From an uncultured Porphyromonadaceae bacterium (GTDB taxonomy: Bacteria > Bacteroidota > Bacteroidia > Bacteroidales > Muribaculaceae): a stretch of 64,000 bases of DNA. Positions 28,394-38,431 of this stretch are shown one piece after another. The stretch lies in contig CANRWW010000005.1 of assembly GCA_947643665.1 (NCBI GenBank), forward strand, positions 19,878 through 83,877, written 5' to 3'. Position 1 is the first letter of the stretch; each line of letters begins with the position of its first letter. The notes beneath the pieces are model-generated. The model was not told where the DNA came from. It worked only from the letters and a program-made list of their open reading frames with translations, and did not search any database. Made by a program: the position numbers and the translations under genes.

Positions 28394-30454
28394 ATGATAG
28401 TTTGCGTAACCGAGAAACCGAGTGTGGCCCGCGATATTGCCGCAGTGGTTGGAGCCACTGTGTCGCGCGACGGATATCTGGAGGGTAATGGATATAAAGT
28501 GACCTGGACTTATGGTCACCTTTGTTGCCTTAAAGAACCTGCCGATTATACGGAATGGTGGAAACGATGGTCGCTCGGTTCGCTTCCTATGGTACCTCCG
28601 CGTTTTGGTATAAAGTTGATTCCTGAAGCACGCTATGAGCATCAGTTCAATGTAATAAAGTCGCTTATAGCCGAGGCAGACGAAGTGATAAACTGTGGCG
28701 ACGCCGGCCAGGAAGGTGAGCTTATCCAGCGATGGGTCATGCAGAAAGCTGATATCCATTGCCCGGTGAAGCGTCTTTGGATCAACGACCTTACGGATGC
28801 CTCGATCCGTGAGGGATTCGGCAATCTCATACCTTCTGCTGATAAGGACAATCTGTATCTGGCCGGGCTTTCCCGTGCGATAGGGGACTGGCTTTTAGGT
28901 ATGAATGCCACAAGACTTTATTCGCTGAAATATTCCGAGCCGGGCAAGGTCCTTTCCATCGGGCGTGTGCAGACTCCTACACTCGCCATGCTGGTGCAGC
29001 GTCATAAGGAGATAGTGAATTTCAAACCGGAGGATTTTTGGGAATTGAAAACGTCTTACCGTGAAGTAGTGTTCAATGCCACCACGGGGCGGTTCAATTC
29101 CGAGGAGAGTGCCGCGGAAGTGGCTGCACGTATCAAAAACGTACCTCTTGCCATAACGGATGTCACTGAAAAGAAAGGCAAAGAGGCACCACCACGCTTG
29201 TTTGACCTTACGTCGTTACAGGTAGAGTGTAACAAGCGGTGGGGATGGTCTGCGGATGAGACACTGAAACTTATCCAGACACTTTATGAGAAGAAAGTGA
29301 CAACATATCCCCGTGTTGATACCACTTACCTGAATGATGCGATTTATGCAAAAGTCCCCGACATATTGCGCCAGATGACACCTTATGCCAATCTTACATC
29401 ATCGCTTCTGTCGCAGGGCAAACTGCCGAAAAGCAAGAAGGTGTTTGATAATTCCAAGGTGACGGATCACCACGCAATAATACCCACCGGGCAGCCACCT
29501 ACGGTTTTGGCGGGTAATGAAAAACTTATGTACCATCTTATCGCGCTGAGATTCATCGCCACTTTTTATCCGGACTGCGAGTTTATGTCAACAACGGTGA
29601 TGGCAGAAGCCGACGGCATAAAATTCAAGGCTCTAGGCAAGGTAATCGTGAAAGCGGGGTGGCGTGACGTTTTTGGAAAAGACCATAGACAGGAGGGGGA
29701 CATTTCACAGGATGACAGGATACTTCCTCCGTTTGAAGTAGGAGAGAGTGGCCCACATGATCCCTCGGTTGTTAAAAAAACTACCCAGCCCCCCAAATAT
29801 TACAGTGATGCCACTTTGTTGAGAGCGATGGAGACTGCCGGAAAGACCGTTGACGACGAGGAACTGCGTGAGGCGATGAAAATGAACGGTATCGGTAGGC
29901 CGTCAACACGAGCTGCCATTATTGAGACACTTGTAAAACGCCGTTATATATATCGTCAGCGTAAAAACATAATGGTCACCCAGGCGGGAATAGACCTTAT
30001 TGACACTATTGACGAGGAGCTTCTTAAAAGTGCAAAACTTACCGGTATATGGGAAAATAAGTTGCGACAGATTGAGAATGGCACGTATAGCGCTTCAGAA
30101 TTTATTGAAGAATTAAAGGCCATGATTGAGGAAATAGTGCATAACGTTTTGAACGACAACTCCATGAAGCGCATAGCGGTAGCTGATGACGGAGATGGAA
30201 AGCGGAAGGGAGAAAAGTCAGAAGATGCGGGAAAGCAACAGAAACCAGCACGCAAGCGTGCACCTTCTGTAAAGTCGCTTGAGCAGATCATGTGTCCGTT
30301 GTGCGGCAACGGGCACGTATTGAAGGGCCGTACGGCGTATGGTTGTTCGCAATATGCTGCTGGTTGTGGCTTGAAACTTCCGTTTGAGGAGTATCCTGCG
30401 GATCTTACGCCTGCGAGACTTGCCACTGCGATAAAGAAGAAATTCAAGCCGTAG
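28394..30454 (+). CDS. topB: DNA topoisomerase III
   Basis: TOPRIM VCVTEKPSVARDIAAVVGA, NCGDAGQEGELIQRW; SIGRVQTPTLAML; C-terminal Zn ribbon CPLCGNG..YGCSQYAAGC. Confidence 0.93.
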   Translation: MIVCVTEKPSVARDIAAVVGATVSRDGYLEGNGYKVTWTYGHLCCLKEPADYTEWWKRWSLGSLPMVPPRFGIKLIPEARYEHQFNVIKSLIAEADEVINCGDAGQEGELIQRWVMQKADIHCPVKRLWINDLTDASIREGFGNLIPSADKDNLYLAGLSRAIGDWLLGMNATRLYSLKYSEPGKVLSIGRVQTPTLAMLVQRHKEIVNFKPEDFWELKTSYREVVFNATTGRFNSEESAAEVAARIKNVPLAITDVTEKKGKEAPPRLFDLTSLQVECNKRWGWSADETLKLIQTLYEKKVTTYPRVDTTYLNDAIYAKVPDILRQMTPYANLTSSLLSQGKLPKSKKVFDNSKVTDHHAIIPTGQPPTVLAGNEKLMYHLIALRFIATFYPDCEFMSTTVMAEADGIKFKALGKVIVKAGWRDVFGKDHRQEGDISQDDRILPPFEVGESGPHDPSVVKKTTQPPKYYSDATLLRAMETAGKTVDDEELREAMKMNGIGRPSTRAAIIETLVKRRYIYRQRKNIMVTQAGIDLIDTIDEELLKSAKLTGIWENKLRQIENGTYSASEFIEELKAMIEEIVHNVLNDNSMKRIAVADDGDGKRKGEKSEDAGKQQKPARKRAPSVKSLEQIMCPLCGNGHVLKGRTAYGCSQYAAGCGLKLPFEEYPADLTPARLATAIKKKFKP

Positions 30455-30517
30455 CCAGGTTTGTGTTTGGTTGTATGTTGAAACATGATATGTGGAATAA
30501 AATTATAAAATAGGGCG

Positions 30518-30706
30518 ATGGATACCAATGATATGATACAATGGATAACGGTGGGAGTAATTATTGTGATTGCCCTTTTTATCATTGTCAGAAAAGTCGC
30601 GGGATTCCGAAAAAGATTTAAGGAGGGGGAGGACGCTTCATGTGGCTGCGGTTGTGCAGGCTGTACACAAGATTGTGGTCTTAAAAAGAATAAAAAAGAA
30701 AAATAA
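30518..30706 (+). CDS. FeoB-associated Cys-rich membrane protein-like
   Basis: Single TM then CGCGCAGCTQDCG; 62 aa. Confidence 0.7.
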   Translation: MDTNDMIQWITVGVIIVIALFIIVRKVAGFRKRFKEGEDASCGCGCAGCTQDCGLKKNKKEK

Positions 30707-30718
30707 TATAATAATGCC

Positions 30719-31003
30719 ATGGATAACAGGAGTTTTACCGGTAATCTTGCCCAACGGCTGGGTTGTGATGCCGCAACTGCAGCGAGATTGCTTGAGGGAT
30801 TCAGCATGATACTCCGTGAACAGTGCGGTGAAGAAAATCGTGTCGCAATCCCAGGTTTTGGCACATTTGAAGGTATAAAACATGACGAGGAGATAACAAC
30901 TGATCTTGTATCAGGTAAGCGTATGTTGCTCCCCCCTTCAATTGAGGTGAGATTTTCTGCCGGCGGAATGTTGAGGAAACGAATGAAAGGAGGGAAAAAA
31001 TGA
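30719..31003 (+). CDS. HU/IHF-family DNA-binding protein
   Basis: HU fold pattern: LAQRLGCDAATAARLLEGF, IPGFGTFEG. Confidence 0.8.
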   Translation: MDNRSFTGNLAQRLGCDAATAARLLEGFSMILREQCGEENRVAIPGFGTFEGIKHDEEITTDLVSGKRMLLPPSIEVRFSAGGMLRKRMKGGKK

Positions 31004-32160
31004 GCATACTTCCCTTGCCTGTCATAGTGGCGCAATTGACTAAGATTAATGGATGCAGCGAGGAGCTGGCTGGAGCTTTTCTTGTGGAATTTGCAGATCT
31101 GGTGGGTGCAGAGCTTGCAGATACCGGTTTTGCTGAAATCAAGGGGATAGGTACGTTCCGGAGGATAGATGTGGGTGGAGTGCCTACTGTAGAGTTCGGT
31201 CCGGATCCACATCTTGCCGAGGCTGTAAATCTGCCTTTTGCTATGTTTGAACCTGTAGAACTTGATGAGGAGGTTACTGAGGAGATGCTGGATGCCGCGG
31301 CTGAAGAAGCAGAGGCGGAGGCTTCAGTGCTGGCTCCTGAGGATATACAACGTGAAGAGCATGTGGAAGACACAGATGTGATGCCTGATGAAGCATCTAT
31401 GCCGGCGGTAGATATGGAGCCGGTGAAAGAAATCAAGGATGTCGCTTCTGCCAGTGAAGATGAACCTGCCAAAGATGATCAGGTAACCGGAGAAGATCCT
31501 GAGACGGCAGAGATACGGCGTCCGTCACGATCGCTTAATGAGAAAATGGCAGAACAGCGTCTGAATAAACCGATGGTGACATATGAGCGTGTCATAGAGA
31601 AAGAGCGTGTGGTTGAAAACAATCATCATACGATGAATATAGTGTTGACTGCGTTTTTGTCGTTGCTGGCAGGTTTGCTTATCGGCTTTTTTTCATATGA
31701 CAAGTTAAACTTAAATGGGGTGAGAAGTGTTAACATATCAGCTGAAGATGTACAGGTTTATCATGCAGCCGATGACCCAACTGAGGTTGGTTCCACAGAT
31801 ATTGATTCCACGGTGGTAAAGCATCAGTCTGGTCTGAAAGTTCCAGTTTCACAGGAAACACACCAGGATGTGAATGAAATAAGGACAGACCATTCAGAAG
31901 CTGTAGTGACAGACACCGTGCGTTCAGGGCGTTTTCTTACAACCATGGCGCAGAGGCATTATGGAAAGAAGAAATTCTGGGTTTACATCTATTTGGAAAA
32001 CAGCGACAAACTCGGTGACCCCGATATGATTCCTCCTATGACAATCGTAACTATTCCACCGGCGTCCAAATATGGTATACAGCCGGGTAACAGAGACAGT
32101 GAGGAGAAAGCAGAACGAAAGGCCGCGGAAATTATGAGCCGTTATTCTAAAAATAAGTGA
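31000..32160 (+). CDS. HU-like domain + TM helix + LysM-like domain protein
   Basis: N-term IKGIGTFRRIDVG (HU-like), acidic linker, TM MNIVLTAFLSLLAGLLIGFF, C-term LTTMAQRHYGKKKFWVYIYLEN..PMTIVTIP (LysM-like). Confidence 0.7.
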   Translation: MSILPLPVIVAQLTKINGCSEELAGAFLVEFADLVGAELADTGFAEIKGIGTFRRIDVGGVPTVEFGPDPHLAEAVNLPFAMFEPVELDEEVTEEMLDAAAEEAEAEASVLAPEDIQREEHVEDTDVMPDEASMPAVDMEPVKEIKDVASASEDEPAKDDQVTGEDPETAEIRRPSRSLNEKMAEQRLNKPMVTYERVIEKERVVENNHHTMNIVLTAFLSLLAGLLIGFFSYDKLNLNGVRSVNISAEDVQVYHAADDPTEVGSTDIDSTVVKHQSGLKVPVSQETHQDVNEIRTDHSEAVVTDTVRSGRFLTTMAQRHYGKKKFWVYIYLENSDKLGDPDMIPPMTIVTIPPASKYGIQPGNRDSEEKAERKAAEIMSRYSKNK

Positions 32161-32232
32161 AATCTTAATAGAGCTAAACGCAATTAAGAAAAAATTAACA
32201 TTCCCATTTCACAGTTTGGAGCTACAATTTTA

Positions 32233-32240
32233 TATTTTTG
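32233..32240 (+). promoter_or_regulatory. TAnnTTTG-like -7 box upstream of moxR/bat operon
   Basis: TATTTTTG, 124 nt upstream of ATG 32364. Confidence 0.45.
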
Positions 32241-32363
32241 CACTCAAGTTGTGAATATGTGCAATGCTATATTATTTGATGGATATATAGGTTTGCACAT
32301 ACATCGCCCGGTCGGGTGAGGGGATGTTTTAAAGAAAATAAAAAGACTAACTGATAAATAATT

Positions 32364-33359
32364 ATGAGTGAAACGGTAAATATCCGCGAGCTTAATGACC
32401 TCGTGGCGAGCAAAAATGATTTTGTCAATCTCATCACGCGGGGCATGGATCAGACTATCGTGGGCCAGAAACATCTCGTGGAGTCGTTGCTGATTGCGTT
32501 GCTGTCAAACGGGCACGTTCTTCTTGAAGGTGTGCCAGGTCTTGCTAAAACATTGGCAATAAAAACGCTGTCTCAGCTTATTGATGCCAAGTACAGCCGT
32601 ATACAGTTTACCCCCGACCTTCTCCCTGCCGATGTGCTCGGTACTATGGTATATAGCGTGAAATCGGAGCAATTCCAAGTGAAGAAGGGTCCGGTTTTCG
32701 CAAATTTTGTTCTTGCGGATGAGATAAACCGTGCTCCTGCCAAAGTGCAGTCTGCCCTTCTTGAAGCCATGCAGGAGCGACAGGTAACAATCGGTGACCG
32801 CACTTTCCCGCTTGATGAACCGTTCCTTGTCATGGCAACCCAGAACCCTATTGAGCAGGAAGGTACTTATCCTCTTCCAGAAGCCCAGGTGGACCGTTTT
32901 CTTCTGAAAGTAGTGATCGGTTACCCGACCCGTGAGGAGGAGAAACTCATTATCAGGCAGAATATCACAAACGAGAAGAAAAACATAATGCCTCTGCTTA
33001 AGCCTCAGGAGATACTTGAGGTGCAGAAAATCGTGGAAAAGATCTATATAGACGAAAAGATAGAAAGGTATATTGTAGATATCGTGTTTGCTACCCGTGT
33101 ACCTGCTGAATATGGTCTTAAAGATCTGGGAAGCATCATATCGTTCGGCGCTTCTCCACGTGCGTCCATCTCATTGGCTCGCGCAGCCCGTTCATATGCA
33201 TTCCTGCATCAGCGCGGATATGTGATTCCTGAAGATGTGCGTGCTGTATGCCACGATGTTCTCCGTCATCGTATCGGTCTTACATATGAGGCCGAGGCTA
33301 ACAATATCACTGCCGACGAGATTATCTCAGAAATCCTTGATAAAGTAGAGGTGCCCTGA
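32364..33359 (+). CDS. MoxR-family AAA+ ATPase
   Basis: VLLEGVPGLAKT, FVLADEINRAPAKVQSALLEAMQE, ATQNPIEQEGTYPLPEAQ. Confidence 0.95.
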   Translation: MSETVNIRELNDLVASKNDFVNLITRGMDQTIVGQKHLVESLLIALLSNGHVLLEGVPGLAKTLAIKTLSQLIDAKYSRIQFTPDLLPADVLGTMVYSVKSEQFQVKKGPVFANFVLADEINRAPAKVQSALLEAMQERQVTIGDRTFPLDEPFLVMATQNPIEQEGTYPLPEAQVDRFLLKVVIGYPTREEEKLIIRQNITNEKKNIMPLLKPQEILEVQKIVEKIYIDEKIERYIVDIVFATRVPAEYGLKDLGSIISFGASPRASISLARAARSYAFLHQRGYVIPEDVRAVCHDVLRHRIGLTYEAEANNITADEIISEILDKVEVP

Positions 33360-33457
33360 CCTCCGGCACTATCAGCCATTGAGAAAGGCGGCGGTCGTCT
33401 GTGATGCCCGCCGCCGTAACATAACTAGATCGTGCCAAGTTTAATTTATAATAGCTG

Positions 33458-34327
33458 ATGGACGCAAACGAACTGCTTAAAAAAGTAAGACGCATAGAGA
33501 TAAAAACCCGCGGATTGTCGCAGAATATATTCGCAGGCGAATATCATTCGGCTTTCAAAGGCCGCGGCATGACTTTCTCTGAAGTGCGCGAATATCAGTA
33601 TGGCGATGACATACGCGACATAGACTGGAATGTGACGGCAAGGCACAACCATCCGTATATAAAGGTTTATGAGGAAGAGCGGGAACTCACGGTAATGCTT
33701 TTGGTGGATGTGAGCGGTTCCCGGCTTTTTGGTGCCGTGGGTGAGGAAAAGCGTGAAATGATTGCGGAGATAGCAGCTACATTGGCATTTTCCGCTATAC
33801 AGAATAATGATAAGATCGGTGTTATTTTCTTTTCCGACAAGATTGAAAAATTCATTCCGCCCAAGAAAGGTAGAAAACATATACTGTTCATAATCCGTGA
33901 ACTTATTGATTTCACTCCAGAGAGCAAGGGCACCGATATTGGTATGGTTCTGAAGTATTTTTCAGATGCGTTGAAAAAAAGGTGCACGACTTTCCTGATT
34001 TCAGACTTTATTGATGACAAGGATTATTACAAGGCCCTATCTATCGCATCGAATAAGCATGATGTATATGGAATACAGGTATATGACAAGCGGGATTCTC
34101 AATTGCCTGATGTGGGTCTGATGCGTGTCTGCGATCTTGAGACCGGACGTGAACTTTGGGTGGATACATCCTCTAAAAAGGCGCGTAACGAATATGGGCG
34201 CTGGTGGTATGAACGCCAGCAGGTAATGAGTGATACATTGAAGCGATGCGGAGTCAACATAGCTTCAGTGGCCACTGACGAGGATTATGTGGCTGCTTTG
34301 ATGGGCTTGTTCAAGCGTCGTGGATAA
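33458..34327 (+). CDS. DUF58-domain protein
   Basis: GRGMTFSEVREYQYGDDIRDIDWNVTAR..PYIKVYEEERELTVMLLVDVSGS. Confidence 0.93.
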   Translation: MDANELLKKVRRIEIKTRGLSQNIFAGEYHSAFKGRGMTFSEVREYQYGDDIRDIDWNVTARHNHPYIKVYEEERELTVMLLVDVSGSRLFGAVGEEKREMIAEIAATLAFSAIQNNDKIGVIFFSDKIEKFIPPKKGRKHILFIIRELIDFTPESKGTDIGMVLKYFSDALKKRCTTFLISDFIDDKDYYKALSIASNKHDVYGIQVYDKRDSQLPDVGLMRVCDLETGRELWVDTSSKKARNEYGRWWYERQQVMSDTLKRCGVNIASVATDEDYVAALMGLFKRRG

Positions 34328-34373
34328 ACCGCTATCTGTTTTTGTTGGAATTGAATTCGGAAGATATTGATAT

Positions 34374-35387
34374 ATGAGTTTTTTCAAACCAGACATATGT
34401 GCATTTGCATTGGCTGTAGCATTAGGATGTAATGCGTTTACAGGCCATTGCGCCCCCCGGCCCTCGGTCACAGCTGCCATAGATTCGAGTCAGATAACCA
34501 TGGGTTACCGTACCGCCATCAAGGTTGATGTTGTTGACAGTGCAGGTTCTCCATCACAGCTCGTAGTTGATAAAGCTGTCTTTCCTCAGGAGGTAGAGAT
34601 CGTGGACTGGGTTTATGGCGACACTACGGATCTTGGAAATGGGATGGTTGAGATGAAACGGGCGCTTGTGGTGCAACCGTTTGACTCGGGTGTATATACC
34701 ATCCCTCCTTTTTTGCTGGTTAATGGTCCGGATACAGTCCGTTCGAAGGCTTTGACATTGAAGGTGAATCCTGTGGATGTAAGTTCCATGTCTGATATCA
34801 ACCCCCTGGCTCCCACTGCCAGTTTCCATAGCAAATGGTATGACTGGATGCCTGACTGGATCACGGAATATTGGGTATGGTACCTTATCGGCCTGTTGAT
34901 CATTGCTGGAGGCATATGCGGTTATCTGATATTTACAAAGAAAATGACAGTGGCGATTCTGCCTCAGAAGAAACGCCTGCCGCCGGATCAGATAGCATTC
35001 TCCCGTTTGAATGAATTGAAGGAAGCCCAACTATGGGAGAAAGGTCAGGAGAAAGAGTATTATACCCGCCTGATAGATATTTTGAGAGAATACCTTCAGG
35101 AGCGTTTCGGTATCAATGCCATGGAGATGACTTCTTCGCAGATCCTTAAGGCACTGCGCTCAAATGAAGAGACCCGTATGCCTAAAAAATATATGGAGCG
35201 GGTAGTGGAGATCGCAGATTATGTGAAATTCGCGAAAGTGCGGCCGATGCCGGATGACAATGTGCGTTCATGGCAGGATGCTCTCCAGTTTGTGGAAGAT
35301 ACAAAACCTGTGCAGGAGCCGGAACCGGCCGATGTCCAGGAGGCTCAGGCCGAGTTGGAATCTTTAAAAGGAAAGGATAAGAGATGA
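34374..35387 (+). CDS. Bat-operon membrane protein (BatG/DUF4381-like, no VWA)
   Basis: Periplasmic beta-domain, one TM, cytoplasmic helix region; between DUF58 and BatA genes. Confidence 0.6.
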   Translation: MSFFKPDICAFALAVALGCNAFTGHCAPRPSVTAAIDSSQITMGYRTAIKVDVVDSAGSPSQLVVDKAVFPQEVEIVDWVYGDTTDLGNGMVEMKRALVVQPFDSGVYTIPPFLLVNGPDTVRSKALTLKVNPVDVSSMSDINPLAPTASFHSKWYDWMPDWITEYWVWYLIGLLIIAGGICGYLIFTKKMTVAILPQKKRLPPDQIAFSRLNELKEAQLWEKGQEKEYYTRLIDILREYLQERFGINAMEMTSSQILKALRSNEETRMPKKYMERVVEIADYVKFAKVRPMPDDNVRSWQDALQFVEDTKPVQEPEPADVQEAQAELESLKGKDKR

Positions 35388-36373
35388 TTCATTTGGCACA
35401 TCCCGGTATATTATGGTTGTTTCTGCTATATGTTCCCATGATCGCATGGTACATATGGAAACAGCGTACTGCACATGCCGCGCTTGAGGTATCTACAGTG
35501 CATCCGTTTGCGCGTCTCAAACGTCCGATGAAGCAGTATATGCAGCATCTGCAGTTTGTTTTAAGGCTACTGGCGATAGGGTGTCTTATTGTAGTCCTTG
35601 CACGCCCTCAGACACGCGATGCCTGGCAGAAATCCCGTACAGAAGGTACAGACATGGTTATTGCCCTTGACATATCGTCAAGTATGCTTGCCCGCGACTT
35701 TAAACCGGACCGGCTTGAGGCTGCAAAGAAAATTGCCGCGAAATTTATAAACGGACGTGAGAGTGACAATATGGGCCTTGTGGTGTTTGCCGGTGAGGCT
35801 TTTACCGGAGTTCCCATGACTACAGACCGTGCCGCCCTTACAAATTATGTGACAGCACTGAGCCGTGAGATGCTTGAGGACGGTACTGCCATTGGTGACG
35901 GCCTTGCCACCTCCATAAACCGTATAAAGGATGGCAAAGCAAAGAGCAAAAGTATAATTTTGCTCACCGACGGTTCTAACAATACCGGTATAGTAGCTCC
36001 TCTTACGGCAGCGGAAATTGCTCATAAAATGGGGATCAAAGTATATACAATCGGTGTCGGGACAAACGGCACGGCACCTTATCCGCAGGTAAACATGTTC
36101 GGTCGTATAGAATATGTGCCTACTCCTGTAGTCATAGATGAAGAAACCTTGAAACAGGTTGCTTCAATTACTGGCGGCAAATATTACCGTGCCACAAACA
36201 ACAAGGTGTTGAGCGAGATTTTTGATGAGATTGACAAACTTGAAAAGACAGAACTTGATGTGCGCCATTTCTCTCATACTGAAGACAACTATCTTCCGTG
36301 GGCTCTCGCCGCACTTGGTATTTTCCTGCTGGAGCTTATACTCCGCCATACCTGGCTCCGTACAATTCCCTGA
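35384..36373 (+). CDS. batA: BatA, VWA-domain protein
   Basis: MVIALDISSSMLARDFKPDRLEAAK MIDAS; N- and C-terminal TM. Confidence 0.92.
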   Translation: MIHLAHPGILWLFLLYVPMIAWYIWKQRTAHAALEVSTVHPFARLKRPMKQYMQHLQFVLRLLAIGCLIVVLARPQTRDAWQKSRTEGTDMVIALDISSSMLARDFKPDRLEAAKKIAAKFINGRESDNMGLVVFAGEAFTGVPMTTDRAALTNYVTALSREMLEDGTAIGDGLATSINRIKDGKAKSKSIILLTDGSNNTGIVAPLTAAEIAHKMGIKVYTIGVGTNGTAPYPQVNMFGRIEYVPTPVVIDEETLKQVASITGGKYYRATNNKVLSEIFDEIDKLEKTELDVRHFSHTEDNYLPWALAALGIFLLELILRHTWLRTIP

Positions 36374-36425
36374 CGGGAACCTGTCGGTGGCCTGATCTAA
36401 AAAACGGATAAAAAGAAACTGAAAA

Positions 36426-37466
36426 ATGACGTTTGCATATCCATATCTGCTTTATCTGCTGTTGCTTGTGCCGATTGTTTTCGGACTATGGTATTGGGCA
36501 CGCATCGCCCGACGGGCAAAACTGCGCCGTTACGGCCAGTTGAAACATTTGCAGCATCTCATGCCTGAAGCATCCAAATATATGCCTGCAGTGAAGATCA
36601 CTCTTGAGTTATTGGCTCTCGCATCTTTGATTGTTGCTGTTGCCAGGCCTCGCGCGGGCGAGAAAGAGGAGGTGGAGAATACTTCAGGCATAGAGGTAAT
36701 GATCGCTTTTGATGTGTCGCGTTCCATGCTTGCGTCGTCTACTGACGATCCGAACGGAGTGTCACGCCTGCAACGTGCCAAGTATATACTAAACAGGCTT
36801 ATAGACAAACTTGACCATGACAAGGTCGGGTTGATCGTGTTTGCCGGTGAGGCATATACCCAGCTTCCGATCACGACTGATTTTCTTTCAGCACGCATGT
36901 ATCTTGATGAGATTTCCACAGATATGGTGCCTACACAGGGCACTGCCATAGGTACGGCCATCAATATGTGCATCCATTCTTTTTCTCCGGATGAAGATAT
37001 CAACAAGGCGATCATAGTCATAACTGATGGAGAAAACCATGAAGGGGATGCGCTTGAAATGGCGAAATATGCGAAAGGCCTTGGAATAGAGGTTGATGTG
37101 ATAGGTGTGGGATCGTTGAAAGGCGCGCCGATACCGCTTGACAGCAGCCGTGGGGAGTTCCTCAAAGACAATTCCGGGGCTCCTGTCACCACTTATCTTA
37201 ACGAAGGCATGGCAAAGGAGATCGCGTCAGCCGGTGGAGGCGTCTATATCAGTGGCAGTGGCTCTAAAGCTGTAGACCAGTTGGTGGAAAGTCTTGACCA
37301 GATCAAGAAAAGCGATTTGCAACATGTGACATATAAGGCAAGTGCCGAACAATTTCCGGTTTTTGTATGGATGGCTGTGATATTGCTTGTGGTAGATGCA
37401 TTTGTAATGCCTCGTAAGATCGGATGGCTCAAACGGTTTACATTCTTCCATAGGTCGGAAAAGTAA
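36426..37466 (+). CDS. batB: BatB, VWA-domain protein
   Basis: VMIAFDVSRSMLASS...LQRAK; IIVITDGENHEGDA. Confidence 0.92.
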   Translation: MTFAYPYLLYLLLLVPIVFGLWYWARIARRAKLRRYGQLKHLQHLMPEASKYMPAVKITLELLALASLIVAVARPRAGEKEEVENTSGIEVMIAFDVSRSMLASSTDDPNGVSRLQRAKYILNRLIDKLDHDKVGLIVFAGEAYTQLPITTDFLSARMYLDEISTDMVPTQGTAIGTAINMCIHSFSPDEDINKAIIVITDGENHEGDALEMAKYAKGLGIEVDVIGVGSLKGAPIPLDSSRGEFLKDNSGAPVTTYLNEGMAKEIASAGGGVYISGSGSKAVDQLVESLDQIKKSDLQHVTYKASAEQFPVFVWMAVILLVVDAFVMPRKIGWLKRFTFFHRSEK

Positions 37467-37486
37467 AACAATAACCAAAGGAGACA

Positions 37487-38338
37487 ATGAACAAGTTAAT
37501 CAATATATTGCTTAATGTCGTGCTGTTATTTACCGCAGAGGGCATGGTGTGTTCATGCAGCGACGCTTCTGAAAAGGAGACCGCTCCTGTGGTTTCCACC
37601 AAACGTGAACGAAATTCAATAAAGGAAGGTAACGAACTTTATGAGCAGAAGCGGTATGCAGAAGCAGAAGTGGCATACAGGAAGGCTCTTGAAGAGAATC
37701 CAGACAATAATGTAGCGCAATTCAATCTGGCATCATCTTATCTTAAACAGCGTGGCGAGGATCTGTCAAACAAGGGCGATTCATTGGTGCGCACGGCAGA
37801 TGCCATGCTTGCCCGCCTGGCTCAGTCACCCGAGATGGCAGAACCATCTTTTTATGACCGTGGCAATGTCGCTTATAAAGGTGAGGATTATGCATCGGCC
37901 ATAGAGATGTATAAAAATGCACTACGCAGGAATCCGGAAAATAACCAGGCTCGTGAGAATCTGCGTCTTGCCCAGTTGAAGAAGCAGGAACAGGACCAAC
38001 AGAACCAGGATCAGAACCAGGACCAAAATCAAGATCAAGACCAAAACAAGGACCAAAACAAGGATAAGGATCAGAATAAAGATCAGAATCAGGACCAGAA
38101 CAATGATCAAAACAAGGATGAACAGGAAAATCAGCAGGATAACCAAGACCAGCAGGATAACCAAGGCCAAAAAGACCGGGAGCAGAAGCAGCAGCAAGGT
38201 GGTCTTAGCGATGCAAGCGCCCAACAGATCCTGAAAGCCATGGAGGATAAAGAAAACGGGACGCGCCAGAAAGTAGAGCTTATGAAGCAAAATGAGGAGA
38301 AGCGTGCAAACCGTCGCAATACGGCAAAACCCTGGTGA
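37487..38338 (+). CDS. batC: BatC, TPR protein with Q/D/N/K-rich tract
   Basis: TPR repeats (EGNELYEQKRYAEAEVAYRKALEENPDNNVAQFNLAS); low-complexity QDQNQDQNQD...; operon position. Confidence 0.88.
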   Translation: MNKLINILLNVVLLFTAEGMVCSCSDASEKETAPVVSTKRERNSIKEGNELYEQKRYAEAEVAYRKALEENPDNNVAQFNLASSYLKQRGEDLSNKGDSLVRTADAMLARLAQSPEMAEPSFYDRGNVAYKGEDYASAIEMYKNALRRNPENNQARENLRLAQLKKQEQDQQNQDQNQDQNQDQDQNKDQNKDKDQNKDQNQDQNNDQNKDEQENQQDNQDQQDNQGQKDREQKQQQGGLSDASAQQILKAMEDKENGTRQKVELMKQNEEKRANRRNTAKPW

Positions 38339-38431
38339 TTTGTCCTGCCGACAATAAACATAAAAATGGGGAGGCCTGATTCTCAGGCAGACATATAAAA
38401 AGTAATTTTGACTACTTACTTGAATTGACAT

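Noticed and set aside
29956-31212. 418-aa minus-strand ORF across topB, the Cys-rich peptide and HU genes
   Set aside because: Overlaps several clear plus-strand genes and has a low-complexity, shadow-like composition.
37922-38431. Leu/Ile/Val-rich minus-strand ORF resembling a membrane protein
   Set aside because: Reverse translation of the BatC Q/D/N repeat gives artificial hydrophobic runs.
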